A stretch of 56,295 nucleotides of DNA. Origin: Polyangiaceae bacterium (GTDB taxonomy: Bacteria > Myxococcota_A > Polyangia > Polyangiales > Polyangiaceae). Position 1 is the stretch's first letter. Each line of letters starts with the position of its first letter. Below, in pieces: positions 8,073 through 17,662 of the stretch. The DNA lies in contig JABSRN010000047.1 in assembly GCA_013214025.1 (NCBI GenBank), forward strand, positions 1 to 56,295, written 5' to 3'. The notes beneath the pieces are model-generated. The model was not told the origin of the DNA. It was given only the letters and a program-made list of their open reading frames with translations, and ran no database searches. Position numbers and translations under genes: made by a program.

Positions 8073-8115
8073 TTCGAGATAACTGCTCGCTCGGGGTGAG
8101 AGCAGTTATCTCGAA
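8073..8115. repeat. Perfect 16-bp inverted repeat (hairpin)
   Basis: Arms 8073-8088 (ttcgagataactgctc) and 8100-8115 are exact reverse complements with an 11-nt loop, in the 360-bp gap before the end of the beta-propeller gene. No T-run follows on either strand. It may be a structured RNA element, a dyad operator or a mobile-element relic. The rest of 8001-8360 shows nothing I can name. Confidence 0.6.
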
Positions 8116-8360
8116 GAAATAGGGACAACTCTGTTTCTTCCGCAGGTTCTTCTGGTCGCGGTTCCCTTCAAGTGAAGTGAATCGCGCACTAGGAGCCGGA
8201 CCCATATTTTGCGTGCGGCGTTGGAGTCGACGATGAGAATAGCTGCAGCCATGAAGTGTGGGTTCCTAGCATATCAACGGCAACCCGACGAAAGTTCCTA
8301 ACAGCGTCAGCTCGTGCGCCATTCCGTTGCGGGCTCAGGCCTAACCCTATCGACCCCGTC

Positions 8361-10184
8361 TCAGTCCGTAGCCGCGTCTGTCGGTGCAGCATTCACGCCG
8401 GCTTCCGGTGCTTCACAAGCCGGCGTCCCCTCCACGCAGAAGGCGGAAAGGGGTCGGGGCGCGATGGCGGCAATCTCCGACAAGTCCCCGTCCCGGCCGC
8501 TCATGGTGCCGACCCCGGCGCCCACCACAACCATGCCATCCATAATGGCCGCGCCGGATGCCGTATTTCCGACAACGGGCAGTCTCGTCAGCAACTGGCC
8601 CGTTGCTGTATCGTAAACACGAATACCGCTGCCGGGTACCGTACCCACGAAGGCCACCCCGCGGATGGCGGAGACCGGGGCGAAACTCGAATCGGCGTTG
8701 CCCCCCTCATCGATGTTCTGCCAAAGGATGTCCCCTGTTGTCATGTCGACCGCATGCACGGAAGGCGTGTCGCGGTTGAAAGTATTCATGCCCGGCGCCG
8801 TGCTGAACACGATGCGGTTCGCCGCCACTTCGACGGACGCCGCTGCAATCACGCCCCCTTGGTCGCCGCCGTACACCACATGGCGACTCCAATACGGGAG
8901 ACTCAGCGGATCATCGCTGTTCCAGCGGGTACCGTTCTCCGCATTCACGCCATCACGATCCACGACGTAATAGGCGCCGTCCTTGTTGCCGATGCCCACG
9001 ACCCCTCGGAGTTGGCCGGCCACGTCGATATGAAATAGATTCGGCGTAGCTCCAAACGCCAAATCTTCGTTGAGGCGATTCGCTGTATCCAGATGGGGAC
9101 GAAAGGACCACACCGGCGTGCCGTCGAAGTTCAGCGCCACCAGTGCTTCATCATATAGCGGCAACTCCGCAGGCCGCGACACGGGTCCGCCGACATCGCA
9201 GTTGCTCGAACCGAAAAATATACGCCCGTTATCAAGATCTACCGCTGGAGACGACCAGACACTGCCGCACCCGTTGTTGGCGTGCTCCCAGTCGTTACAG
9301 CCTGCCCTGGACGCGAAAAAACCTGCCTCCAGCCCCAGCTCCGCCTCAGAGTGGTAGCCGTCGAATCGTTTTACTTCGTCATCGTCATTCGGGCGACAGG
9401 TCGCGCCGGTCAAGTCGAAGAACCACTTCATGTTCCCCGTCTCGGCGTCCAACGCGTAGAAACCACCCCGCCCCGCGTCGCTGTCGTTCACATCCATGCC
9501 GAACAACAACAGCCCGCCGGCAACGATGGGCGAGGAGATCACTTCGTTGCGGCTGCCGTATTCACAGTTGCTAGCGATTTCGCAACCGAGCCCGGCGTGG
9601 AAGCGCCAAAGCTCAGCCCCCGTAATCGCGTTCAAACTGTAGACCGCCTGCCCAGCTGCCACAAACACCCGCATCTGTCCTGCTACCGCTTCCACATGCA
9701 AGGAACCCGCATTCGGAAACGACGTCTGGATCCAAGGAAGATCTACTTTCCATACTTCTGATCCATCTTCGAGACGCACCGCACGAGCCGTGTGGTCCCA
9801 GGACTGAAAGAACACCACCTTCGTTGTGCCCTCGCCCGGCAGATCCACCGCCACGATTACCGGAGACGCTGTGATCGCCGCCCCCGTCGGCACCTCCCAC
9901 TTTAGCCGCAGCAGATGCGCGTTGTCCTTCGTGATCATCCACTCATGAGGATTGAAGAAGCGCCGGGCAGGACCGCCCGCGTAGGTGGGCCAGCTATCGG
10001 CGGCCGGCGTATTGCGCGGGTCTTCTACGAAAGCTACGGGGCCACCCGTGTCAGCGCCGCCGTCGTCGGTAGCCTTCGGCTCCTTATCCTCCGTACACCC
10101 CGTGAGAGCCCCGCACAGGACGAGCGTTGAGGTGATGCCGTAAAGGCGGCGCAGGGGACGACGTGAAGAACCCAGAATCCGCAT
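8361..10184 (-). CDS. PQQ-type beta-propeller lipoprotein
   Basis: This 607-aa exported lipoprotein has a basic n-region (SSRRPLRRLYG) and the lipobox GALTGC with Cys30. An acidic linker follows, then a seven- to eight-bladed quinoprotein-like propeller built from blades of the type VYSLNAITGAELWRF, FYALDAETGNMKWFF, VHAVDMTTGDILWQ and RVYDTATGQLL. The blade chemistry matches the PQQ-enzyme repeat family that includes polyvinyl-alcohol dehydrogenase and BamB-like proteins. I see no c-type haem CxxCH, so catalysis would need an external electron acceptor. Several Cys pairs (GCEIASNCEYG, AGCNDWEHANNGCG) suggest disulfides. Function is either a periplasmic or surface alcohol dehydrogenase or a purely structural propeller. 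Confidence 0.8.
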   Translation of the reverse strand: MRILGSSRRPLRRLYGITSTLVLCGALTGCTEDKEPKATDDGGADTGGPVAFVEDPRNTPAADSWPTYAGGPARRFFNPHEWMITKDNAHLLRLKWEVPTGAAITASPVIVAVDLPGEGTTKVVFFQSWDHTARAVRLEDGSEVWKVDLPWIQTSFPNAGSLHVEAVAGQMRVFVAAGQAVYSLNAITGAELWRFHAGLGCEIASNCEYGSRNEVISSPIVAGGLLLFGMDVNDSDAGRGGFYALDAETGNMKWFFDLTGATCRPNDDDEVKRFDGYHSEAELGLEAGFFASRAGCNDWEHANNGCGSVWSSPAVDLDNGRIFFGSSNCDVGGPVSRPAELPLYDEALVALNFDGTPVWSFRPHLDTANRLNEDLAFGATPNLFHIDVAGQLRGVVGIGNKDGAYYVVDRDGVNAENGTRWNSDDPLSLPYWSRHVVYGGDQGGVIAAASVEVAANRIVFSTAPGMNTFNRDTPSVHAVDMTTGDILWQNIDEGGNADSSFAPVSAIRGVAFVGTVPGSGIRVYDTATGQLLTRLPVVGNTASGAAIMDGMVVVGAGVGTMSGRDGDLSEIAAIAPRPLSAFCVEGTPACEAPEAGVNAAPTDAATD

Positions 10185-10362
10185 TAACCGCAGATACTAC
10201 GCAGCGGTCGCGCGGCCAATATATGTATCGTTACCCAGCAACGACACGGGCGAATGGATTCCCGGCGCGGGGCCGCTACGCCCCTTCCCAGCTTGTCCGG
10301 AACTCGCATTGTTGATACCTCAACTTATCCTCTTCCAGCCTCCCTGGCTGATCGTGCACTCC

Positions 10363-10500
10363 GTGGGCAACAGTATCGTCAAAACCACATTGCCTCTTGT
10401 TCTGGCACTGACGGTCTCGGGGTGCGGAAGCGCCAACCGCGACGATGTCGAGGGACCTGACAACGGTACAGCGACTAGCCGCGGTTACTGCGCGCCCTAG
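10363..10500 (+). CDS. Very small putative lipoprotein or truncated lipoprotein start
   Basis: A frame from GTG 10363 (open from TTG 10309) encodes about 45 aa: a hydrophobic stretch TTLPLVLALTVSGC, then GSANRDDVEGPDN and a stop at 10500. This has the look of a lipoprotein signal with a short acidic tail and no domain. It may be a genuine mini-lipoprotein or the 5' relic of a lost gene. It lies in the gap before the large repeat lipoprotein and has no clear ribosome binding site. Nothing else in 10185-10676 is supported. Confidence 0.3.
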   Translation: MGNSIVKTTLPLVLALTVSGCGSANRDDVEGPDNGTATSRGYCAP

Positions 10501-10736
10501 ACGGGAAAATATTCAGGCGCCCGATCCGGTAGCCGGCCCGACGATTCCCCAGTTCACCTTGGCGATTCCGCGCAAAACTGGCGCAGGCGGCACGGCGTGC
10601 CCCAGGGTGCGCTCCCGCAGCTCGCTGAAACTGCGAGGAAAGCTCATTGTCGCGGCCGTTGCAGGCCGAAACGTGTATGTTCCTGCGGCGTCCAGGCCAG
10701 ACGCGCGGTAGCCTACTCGGACACCTGGGAGACAAC

Positions 10737-13700
10737 GTGCCGTATCTACTGCTGGTCCTGTTAGCGCTGCTTACCTCCTGTGATGGCGGCAACAATCGTA
10801 AAAAGACCCGCGCCGTCGACGCCGGATTCGATGCCACGACGGATGGCTCTCCGCTTCTTCAGGAGACCAGCCCCACCCGCGACTCGGGACCCGACGCCAG
10901 CCCCGACACGACTCCCGACGCCGAAGCTGACGTTGGGACCGATGCTGAACCCAAGCCCGAGGACGCCGCGGCAGACGTCGTGACGGTGGACACCACTCCG
11001 CCCGTGACCGCCGAGGTGTTGATCGGAACACCCACCGACGTCTCCGTCGGATCCTCCGGTAGTTCTCTGTTTCCCATCAGCTACACAGGCGCCACCGCCT
11101 TCAACCTAGAGAACGTCGAGGTCCTCGTGGACAACAGCGGCGGCGACGCCAGCTGCGACGTGAACATTCTCAACGGCACGACCCCATCGCCAAGCATCGA
11201 GCTCTCCAATTGTTCTGGCAATGGGCCGTTCCGAATCCAGGTACTCGCTGGAGCCGCCCAAGACGCCCAAGGCGACGATAACGCGGCGAGCGCTCTGAGT
11301 TTGGCGGTCACCATCAATACCGCTGGACCTGTGGCCACGATTTCGGCGCCGACGCCCCTACTGGTAAACGGCGCCAGCAGCAGCGTATTTGACGTCAGCT
11401 ACACGGATGCCACGACTTACACTCTGACCGCCGGTGTCGTGGGCACCGACAACACCGGCGGCGACGCCTCGTGCACGGTGGCCGTAACCGGGGGCGACAC
11501 CGCAAACCCTCAAATCACGCTCTCTGCGTGTACGGGTGACGGCCCTATGGTCTTGCGCATTCTGCCAGGGGCCGTCTCAGACGACCTCGGAAACCCCAAT
11601 TGGCAGAGTGAGGCCAGCGAAGCTCTCACTGTGGACAATACGCCTCCCAGCGTCACCCTCGGCGTTCCGGTTCCGGCTTCCGTCAACGCAACCACCACCA
11701 CGGACATCAGCGTCACCTTCGGCTCCGGCACGGTGTTTCAGTTGACACCAGGTCTCGTCACGACGGACAACAACGGCGGAGACGCAAACTGTAGCGTCGC
11801 CGTGCTCAACGGCACCACGTCAACTCCCACCATTCGTTTGTCCGCCTGTAGTGGCGACGGGCCCGTCGCGATAAGCGTCCTCTCCAATGTCGCCGAGGAT
11901 GCGGTGGGCAATGCAAGCCTCCCCGCCGGTCCCAGTGCAGCCCTCACCGTCAATAATATCGGCCCCACAACTAGCGTCGGTGCGCCGTCCGTCTCCGATC
12001 TCAATTCCACCGGCAGTTCCGATTTTGCCGTCAGCTACTCCGGAGCCGTCGCTTACAATCTAGACAACCTCGAAGTCTCCACAGAAAATAGCGGGGGCGA
12101 TGCTGCTTGCGATGTAGCGATCAGCGGCGGCACGACGGCCACGCCAACGGTCACGCTCTCCAACTGCTCTGGCGATGGGCCCATCGGGGTGCGGGTTCTA
12201 ACCGGAGCCGCCCAGGACGGCGAAGGCAACGACAACTCGGCGAGTCTGCTCAGCACGACAATGAACGTCGACAACACCGGACCCACGGTGAGCGTAGGGG
12301 CGCCCAGCCCGACAGTCGTCAACAGCTCCGGCAGCGCAGACTATGCCGTTGCTTTCGTTGGTGGCACGAGCTTCGCTCTCACGGCCGCAGAAGTCACGAC
12401 CGACAACACCGGTGGCGACGCCGTGTGTAGTAGCCTCGTCGTGCTCAACGCCGCTACCTCGACTCCCACCATCCAAGTATCCGGCTGCACGGGTAACGGA
12501 CCGCTGTACGTGGGCGTGCTCACGGGAGTTGCCACGGACTCCCTCGGCAACACTAACTCCGCGAGTGCCATGAGCGCATCCCTGGACGTGGACAACACTA
12601 CCCCCGTCGTTACCGTCGGTAGCCCGAGCATCGGCAGCCTTAACAACGCTATGACCGCCGATTTTGCCGTAACCATCACCAACGCCGTCAGCTACAGCTT
12701 GGTCAACGGCGAGGTCACAACCGATAACAGCGGTGGAGACGCCGCCTGCGCGATCAACGTCACCAACGGCAACACCGCAAGCCCCACCATTACCATCTCG
12801 TCCTGCAGCGGGGATGGGCCGTTTCGCGTCGGCGTGCTCACTAATGCTGCGATGGACAGCGCCGGCAACATCAATGTAGCTAGCCCGCTCAGCTCAGCTG
12901 TCACAGTCGACAATACCGGCCCGTCGATTGCGGTGGGCGCGCTCTCGCCGACGTCCATCAACAGCGCCGGCACGGTGACGACCATGGTGAGCTACGGCGG
13001 CGACGCCACCAGCTCCGACCTCACCGCCGGCCTTGTGCAAACGGTCTACACAGCGGGCTCCAGCTGCAATGTTCAGATCGGTACCCCCAACGGCAACCCC
13101 GCCACCCTGGCGCTCGACACTTGCCTGCTGGACGGTAGTGTCACCGTGCAAATTCTTGCCGGCGCGGCCTTCGACGCCCTCGGCAACCCCAGCCCGGCCA
13201 GTTCGATCACCGGTGCGGTGAACATCGATAACACCGCCCCGGTCATAAACATCGGTGCCCCGACCGGCATGCCCATCAATGTTGCGGGAACTGGACAGTT
13301 CCCTGTGACGGTCACCGGTGCCGACACGATTAACATCACGAACACTGACATCGGCTTTCAGCCCGACGACAGCGACGCTAGCTGCACCGTCTCCATTGTG
13401 TCTGGAACGTCATCCAGCCCCACCATTGAAACGACGTCGTGCTCGGGCAACGGGGGCTTCTCCGTCAACATCGCAGCCGGTGTCGCCACCGACACCGCAG
13501 GCAACGCCAACGCCGTAAGCGCGTGGGGCGCCTCGGGCGACGTCGACAACACGGCTCCCGTATTGATTATCGGCGCCCCCAGCCAGCTAACGATGATCGA
13601 CAACGAAAGCACCTCGCTGGCTCTCAGCTACACCGGCAACCCCTCGGCCTACGCGTTAACCGCTGGGGATCTGACTTTGACCGGCGCTACCACGGGCTGT

Positions 13701-15236
13701 GGCGTCAACCTCACGGGAGAGACCGGCCCCACTCCCAACGTCGTAATTTTCGGCTGCGACGGCAGCGGCGAGGTGACTCTCAACGTGGCGAGTGGTGCGG
13801 CTATCGATGCCGCCGGCAACCTGACGGGCTCGGCCTCCGGCGCCCCCGTACGCGTGTGCATGAAGAGCGCTCGCTGCGTCACCAATGACGCCCTGTACCA
13901 GGACGCCACACATCCGGGCCAGACAGGCCTCCATTACTTTTGGCCCGAAAGTGACGGCGATTACACCATCAGTCTATTCCTCGGCAGCATCGATGACACG
14001 CTACTGAGCATCGACGATCGTGCCGCCGGCCCTGTCACCGAGGGCACGGCTCCCGTGGGCCCAGCCCCAGACGGTTACACGTTCACTCAAACGGACTGGA
14101 ACGACTACGATTACTTCAGTAGCGACGACTACGGAACGGGCTTGTCCAGTTGCCTTCAAGTCACCCTCAGGGCTGGAACCCAGTATCGCATTGAAGGCGG
14201 CGCGGCCAGTAACGGCGACGGCGACTTTCTTCTGACGCTGCAAGCCGGCAACCACTGCGAGGACGTCAATACGAACCCCGGTGGACTGGTCGCCTATTTC
14301 AATCGCGGCCTCGAAGGGTTCATTGGCGACGCCCGCACGGCCAATGGCCACTACGACGTGGACTACATTGTTCCCACAGACAGCTTCTACACATTCCGAA
14401 GCTACGGCGGCAGCGGCGCCGGCGTCAGCGAGGGTCCCGAGTACCTAAACTTCATCGCTGCTGACCGAAACGTCGGCAGCACCGACACGATGACGAACAA
14501 CAACTTTCACCTGGCGACAACCAGCGACTACCCCACCGCGTCCTTGGACGACTGGAATGCCGGCAGCTACGTGCACTTCATCAACAGCCCATTCGAAAAT
14601 GGTTCATTTGGCCGCGGTTGCCTAGAGATGGAACTGCCGGCCGACGCCGGGGTGCACCTGCAGGGCTCCGATGCCTGGGGTTACAACGATGGCACCCAGG
14701 TGGTGACCATCGAACCCGGTCGGACCTGCGAACACTATATCTTCGCCACCACCATCAACAGCACAGCAGACAGCTTGGGCGGACAAGAGGGCGCCGACGC
14801 GATTTGCGAGGCCCGGGGCAATAGTGGCGATAGCGTCACCGTCACTCTGCGACGCAGTTGGCGAGCGTTGCTCTCGAGTCCAGAGGACGCTGTGCTTCGC
14901 GTCGATTATCACTATGGCGTTCTACTGAACCTGGCAGGCACCCGTTCTGACATTGTCGTTCGTTCTCCCCGACTGTGGCCCTGGGGAGGCGTCTCGCAGA
15001 TCAATCTCCTCGCCACCGTCGCCTACGAAGAAACCGGCGCATCCACGGTTGCCTCCATGGCCTACACAGGCTCGAACATCTACGGAAAAGCCACCGGCAA
15101 CAACTGCTCCCAATGGCAATCATCCGTAGGTACGTTCTCGGGTGGCCTCGTGAACGCCTTTGATGACAACTTCCTCGACGACACAACGGACGATTGCTCC
15201 AGATCGGGATTCGCGCTGCTCTGCGTATCTGAGTGA
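10737..15236 (+). CDS. Giant repeat lipoprotein: nine Ig-like repeats of about 106 aa and a DUF1554/endostatin-like C-terminal domain
   Basis: This protein of about 1499 aa is predicted to be surface-exposed. The GTG at 10737 is preferred because GGGAG lies five bases upstream; the lipobox is ALLTSC. An ATG at 10677 would give a longer, Arg-containing leader. An Asp/Pro/Thr-rich stalk precedes nine tandem repeats starting near 10980 and then about every 320 bp (11307, 11626, 11944, 12262, 12583, 12898, 13219, 13540). Each opens with a VDNTxPxVxVGxPSP-like boundary and contains TDNTGGDAxC and SxCSGDGPxxVxVL; repeats 7-9 are more diverged. The two Cys per repeat probably pair. A Cys-containing beta-domain follows (about 13850-14730). 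The C-terminus, with GGQEGADAICEARG and NCSQWQSSVG, matches the DUF1554/endostatin-like lectin fold. The role is adhesion or matrix contact by inference. Confidence 0.8.
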   Translation: MPYLLLVLLALLTSCDGGNNRKKTRAVDAGFDATTDGSPLLQETSPTRDSGPDASPDTTPDAEADVGTDAEPKPEDAAADVVTVDTTPPVTAEVLIGTPTDVSVGSSGSSLFPISYTGATAFNLENVEVLVDNSGGDASCDVNILNGTTPSPSIELSNCSGNGPFRIQVLAGAAQDAQGDDNAASALSLAVTINTAGPVATISAPTPLLVNGASSSVFDVSYTDATTYTLTAGVVGTDNTGGDASCTVAVTGGDTANPQITLSACTGDGPMVLRILPGAVSDDLGNPNWQSEASEALTVDNTPPSVTLGVPVPASVNATTTTDISVTFGSGTVFQLTPGLVTTDNNGGDANCSVAVLNGTTSTPTIRLSACSGDGPVAISVLSNVAEDAVGNASLPAGPSAALTVNNIGPTTSVGAPSVSDLNSTGSSDFAVSYSGAVAYNLDNLEVSTENSGGDAACDVAISGGTTATPTVTLSNCSGDGPIGVRVLTGAAQDGEGNDNSASLLSTTMNVDNTGPTVSVGAPSPTVVNSSGSADYAVAFVGGTSFALTAAEVTTDNTGGDAVCSSLVVLNAATSTPTIQVSGCTGNGPLYVGVLTGVATDSLGNTNSASAMSASLDVDNTTPVVTVGSPSIGSLNNAMTADFAVTITNAVSYSLVNGEVTTDNSGGDAACAINVTNGNTASPTITISSCSGDGPFRVGVLTNAAMDSAGNINVASPLSSAVTVDNTGPSIAVGALSPTSINSAGTVTTMVSYGGDATSSDLTAGLVQTVYTAGSSCNVQIGTPNGNPATLALDTCLLDGSVTVQILAGAAFDALGNPSPASSITGAVNIDNTAPVINIGAPTGMPINVAGTGQFPVTVTGADTINITNTDIGFQPDDSDASCTVSIVSGTSSSPTIETTSCSGNGGFSVNIAAGVATDTAGNANAVSAWGASGDVDNTAPVLIIGAPSQLTMIDNESTSLALSYTGNPSAYALTAGDLTLTGATTGCGVNLTGETGPTPNVVIFGCDGSGEVTLNVASGAAIDAAGNLTGSASGAPVRVCMKSARCVTNDALYQDATHPGQTGLHYFWPESDGDYTISLFLGSIDDTLLSIDDRAAGPVTEGTAPVGPAPDGYTFTQTDWNDYDYFSSDDYGTGLSSCLQVTLRAGTQYRIEGGAASNGDGDFLLTLQAGNHCEDVNTNPGGLVAYFNRGLEGFIGDARTANGHYDVDYIVPTDSFYTFRSYGGSGAGVSEGPEYLNFIAADRNVGSTDTMTNNNFHLATTSDYPTASLDDWNAGSYVHFINSPFENGSFGRGCLEMELPADAGVHLQGSDAWGYNDGTQVVTIEPGRTCEHYIFATTINSTADSLGGQEGADAICEARGNSGDSVTVTLRRSWRALLSSPEDAVLRVDYHYGVLLNLAGTRSDIVVRSPRLWPWGGVSQINLLATVAYEETGASTVASMAYTGSNIYGKATGNNCSQWQSSVGTFSGGLVNAFDDNFLDDTTDDCSRSGFALLCVSE

Positions 15237-15711
15237 GCGGTTTCTGAGTACGCAGTCGCCCCCTATCCCTACGAGGTCGCTACGTACTCGCCGCGGCGGC
15301 CCACACGTAGCGTTACTCACAATCCCGATTCATTGTCCGCGCCACACTCCGGGACCGACGTCGCCAGCGAGCTGTTCGCTCACCGAAATGACTAGATGAT
15401 TCGGCCGAAGCCTGCGCGGCAACGGTCCGCAGAATGTCGAACGCGCCCAAGCCTCCTAACCTCCAAGAATGCCTAACCGACATCATTAGCCACAGAGACC
15501 AGCCGGGCCGCTGCTTACATGGCGCATGCTTCGTTCGAGTCCTACCGCGCCTTGACACGATCTTTGGCGGCGGTAACGGCATCCAAACAATCGAGCTGCG
15601 CGGTAGGTGGTAAGTGCGTGCCTTGCGAGTACGTAGGCGAAGATTGGCTCATCTGCGATGATGACCCAGCGTCGCCCCACTGCCTAACGGAATTACCGCT
15701 AACTACAGCGA
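15237..15711. other. Intergenic region with no supported gene
   Basis: This stretch lies between the converging ends of the repeat lipoprotein and the AgmX-like gene. The open frames in it are short, have no start-site support and resemble no family I know. I see no strong hairpin with a T-run. Confidence 0.5.
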
Positions 15712-16350
15712 CTACGGCGACGGCGGCATCTCCACCGAAAATCGCATCCAAAATGCGTAGACCCTGCTGGTCGATCGCGTCTGAAACCCTACGGTTCGCA
15801 TCACTCCCAGCACGCACTCCACCATGGCGTCGTCGCTAAGCGCCGGCTCCGCAACAGGCGTGCTCTCGGAGCGTTCGGCACTGATGATGGCTCCGTCGGT
15901 ACCAACGGTCAAATCCATCTTCAACTTACCGCGCAGGTTCGGCTCTTTTTCCAGAGCCACGGCGTAACAATTCTGTATCCCCCACATGGTCTGCTGAAAC
16001 TTCGGAGTCGCCGACAGCGGCTCCGACAGCGGGCCCAAACGCACTCGCGGTACAGCGCCGTCGGAGTTCCGATGCACGCCCTCCGCTTCGGCACTGGCAG
16101 AATCTACCGGGGTGAGCGCCCCCCTAGCTTCCGCGTCATCGGGCGGGGGCACGTCCCAACCAAATATCGCCAACGCCACCAACAACGCACCACCAACGCC
16201 AATCCCCGCCGCCGTCCTCCAACCGTCCCTCGACACGCCTGTCAGCGGTCGCATGGGCTCCCGGCGACAGACATCGCAGCCGTCCGAACGATCGTCATAT
16301 TCGAACCCGTGGGTTTCGCAGGTTTTCGTCTCAGAGGTCACGCTCACCAC
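15712..16350 (-). CDS. AgmX/PglI C-terminal domain protein with N-terminal Zn-ribbon-like motif
   Basis: This 212-aa protein is predicted to be anchored in the inner membrane. Residues 11-28 hold a CxxH...CxxC set (CETH, CDVC) that could bind zinc, and a single membrane helix spans about 46-64. The periplasmic part ends in an AgmX/PglI-type domain: WGIQNCYAVALEKEPNLRGK, then LKMDLTVGTDGAI and DDAMVECVLGVMRTVGF, with the characteristic Cys in each half. The family resembles TonB C-terminal domains and includes Myxococcus gliding and polarity proteins. The gene is not in an Agl/Glt cluster here, so a motility role cannot be claimed. Confidence 0.75.
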   Translation of the reverse strand: MVSVTSETKTCETHGFEYDDRSDGCDVCRREPMRPLTGVSRDGWRTAAGIGVGGALLVALAIFGWDVPPPDDAEARGALTPVDSASAEAEGVHRNSDGAVPRVRLGPLSEPLSATPKFQQTMWGIQNCYAVALEKEPNLRGKLKMDLTVGTDGAIISAERSESTPVAEPALSDDAMVECVLGVMRTVGFQTRSTSRVYAFWMRFSVEMPPSP

Positions 16351-16495
16351 TGCTCATGATGTCACAAGACCAGTGGCGCTCACTGAGATTCGCTACGTCA
16401 TTTCTCCTACGTCGTACGCTGTGTCTCCTGCGTCGTTCCGGCAGATAGCTAGACGCTCACTGGAGCCACGGGAGTATCTCCCATTGCACCACCCT

Positions 16496-16523
16496 CCAGA
16501 CGCCGCCGTCCAGACGCCGCCGT
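16496..16523. repeat. Two exact tandem copies of a 14-mer
   Basis: The sequence ccagacgccgccgt occurs twice back to back between two minus-strand genes. It is too short to assign a role; slippage is likely. Confidence 0.7.
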
Positions 16524-16563
16524 CCAGCTACCGCCCCAACAAAACGCTGATGGCTACCGAGAG

Positions 16564-17415
16564 CTATTCATACAAACAAGAGTCGCTAGCCGGATTACAG
16601 AGGCCGCCGTCGGGGCAGTTGCTCTCCGTGATGCAGATGCCGTCTTGACACATTCCGGTGTGGCAACTGACGCCATCGCTACAGGGGCCGGCGGTGACGT
16701 TGTAGCTACAGCCCGTGGCGCTGCAGACATCGTTCGTGCAGTCGTCGCCGTCATCGCAGCGGGTGCTGTCGGGAGTGCCGCCGATACAGTCGCCATTGTT
16801 GCAGGTCTCGCCAGTGGTGCAGGCGATGCCGTCTTCGCAAGATCCCTCCCGCGGGAGGATCAGACACTTTCCGCTCTCGCAGCTGTCTTGGGTGCAAGGG
16901 TTGCCGGTGTCGCATTCTTCGTTGCTTTCGCAGACGCCACAGAGACCGGTAGCCATACACGCTTCGCTGTTGTTGCAGTTGTTGGTCCCCACACATTGCC
17001 CGGAGACGCACTGGTCGCCGACGGTGCATGCCCGTCCGTCGTCACAATCCGTCGCGCCGACAAAGGCCTCGTTGGTGCAAAAACCGATGGGCATGAGACA
17101 CAAGTCTTCGGTGCACGAGTTGTTGTCGGCGCACTGGCCGCCGGTGGAACACTTGGGTCCCAGAGGCACGGTGGCATCAGGAGTGGAAGCGCCACCGCCC
17201 GTACCGCCCGTTCCCGAACCCGTGTCAGACTGTGGGCCGCTATCGCCCGAGCCGCTATCGACGGGATTGCCGGGATCTGCCGTCGCGCCTCCCGTGGAGC
17301 CAGAATCACCGGCACCGACGACTGGGTCGAGGTCGCTTGGTATATCCTCGCTTTCGGAACAGGCGGTAAAAGCTACCCAAGTCAGGGTAGTAATCAGGGG
17401 GATCCAAATACGCAT
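16564..17415 (-). CDS. Cys-rich repeat lipoprotein
   Basis: This protein of 283 aa from the ATG at 17415 has a signal peptide ending in the lipobox VAFTAC. Next comes a long Gly/Ser/Asp-rich stalk (GSGSGDSGPQSDTG-like, about residues 25-85), then about eight short Cys modules of the form DGxxCTxxxxCxxGxC, such as CTVGDQCVSGQCVG and CTTGETCNNGDCIGG. Modules of this kind are abundant in myxobacterial surface proteins and resemble the Dictyostelium-type disintegrin repeats. All Cys are probably disulfide-bonded after export. The specific ligand is unknown. An upstream start at 17472 in the same frame would spoil the signal peptide. Confidence 0.75.
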   Translation of the reverse strand: MRIWIPLITTLTWVAFTACSESEDIPSDLDPVVGAGDSGSTGGATADPGNPVDSGSGDSGPQSDTGSGTGGTGGGASTPDATVPLGPKCSTGGQCADNNSCTEDLCLMPIGFCTNEAFVGATDCDDGRACTVGDQCVSGQCVGTNNCNNSEACMATGLCGVCESNEECDTGNPCTQDSCESGKCLILPREGSCEDGIACTTGETCNNGDCIGGTPDSTRCDDGDDCTNDVCSATGCSYNVTAGPCSDGVSCHTGMCQDGICITESNCPDGGLCNPASDSCLYE

Positions 17416-17662
17416 TAAGTTCACCAAGTCGCGGCCATAAGGGGATATCGGCAGCGAAGCTTTTAAGCACAATCTGACTCGAAACTCAATTTCACTGAGC
17501 TCCCGGGCCGGATTGCGAGCCCAGCATGGCAGTATTTCTTAGCAAAAACCCAATGCGAGTACGCCTCTCCGAATAAACCCCCGGTCCGAGTCACCTTTCC
17601 GTCACCCACGCAGCCCGCAAGAACCCTGGACGTGCCCGTCGCCGAACGCTATTCGCCGCCCT

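Noticed and set aside
16112-16648. 178-aa plus-strand frame over the AgmX gene and the following gap
   Set aside because: It overlaps the well-supported minus-strand AgmX/PglI gene and has no domain.
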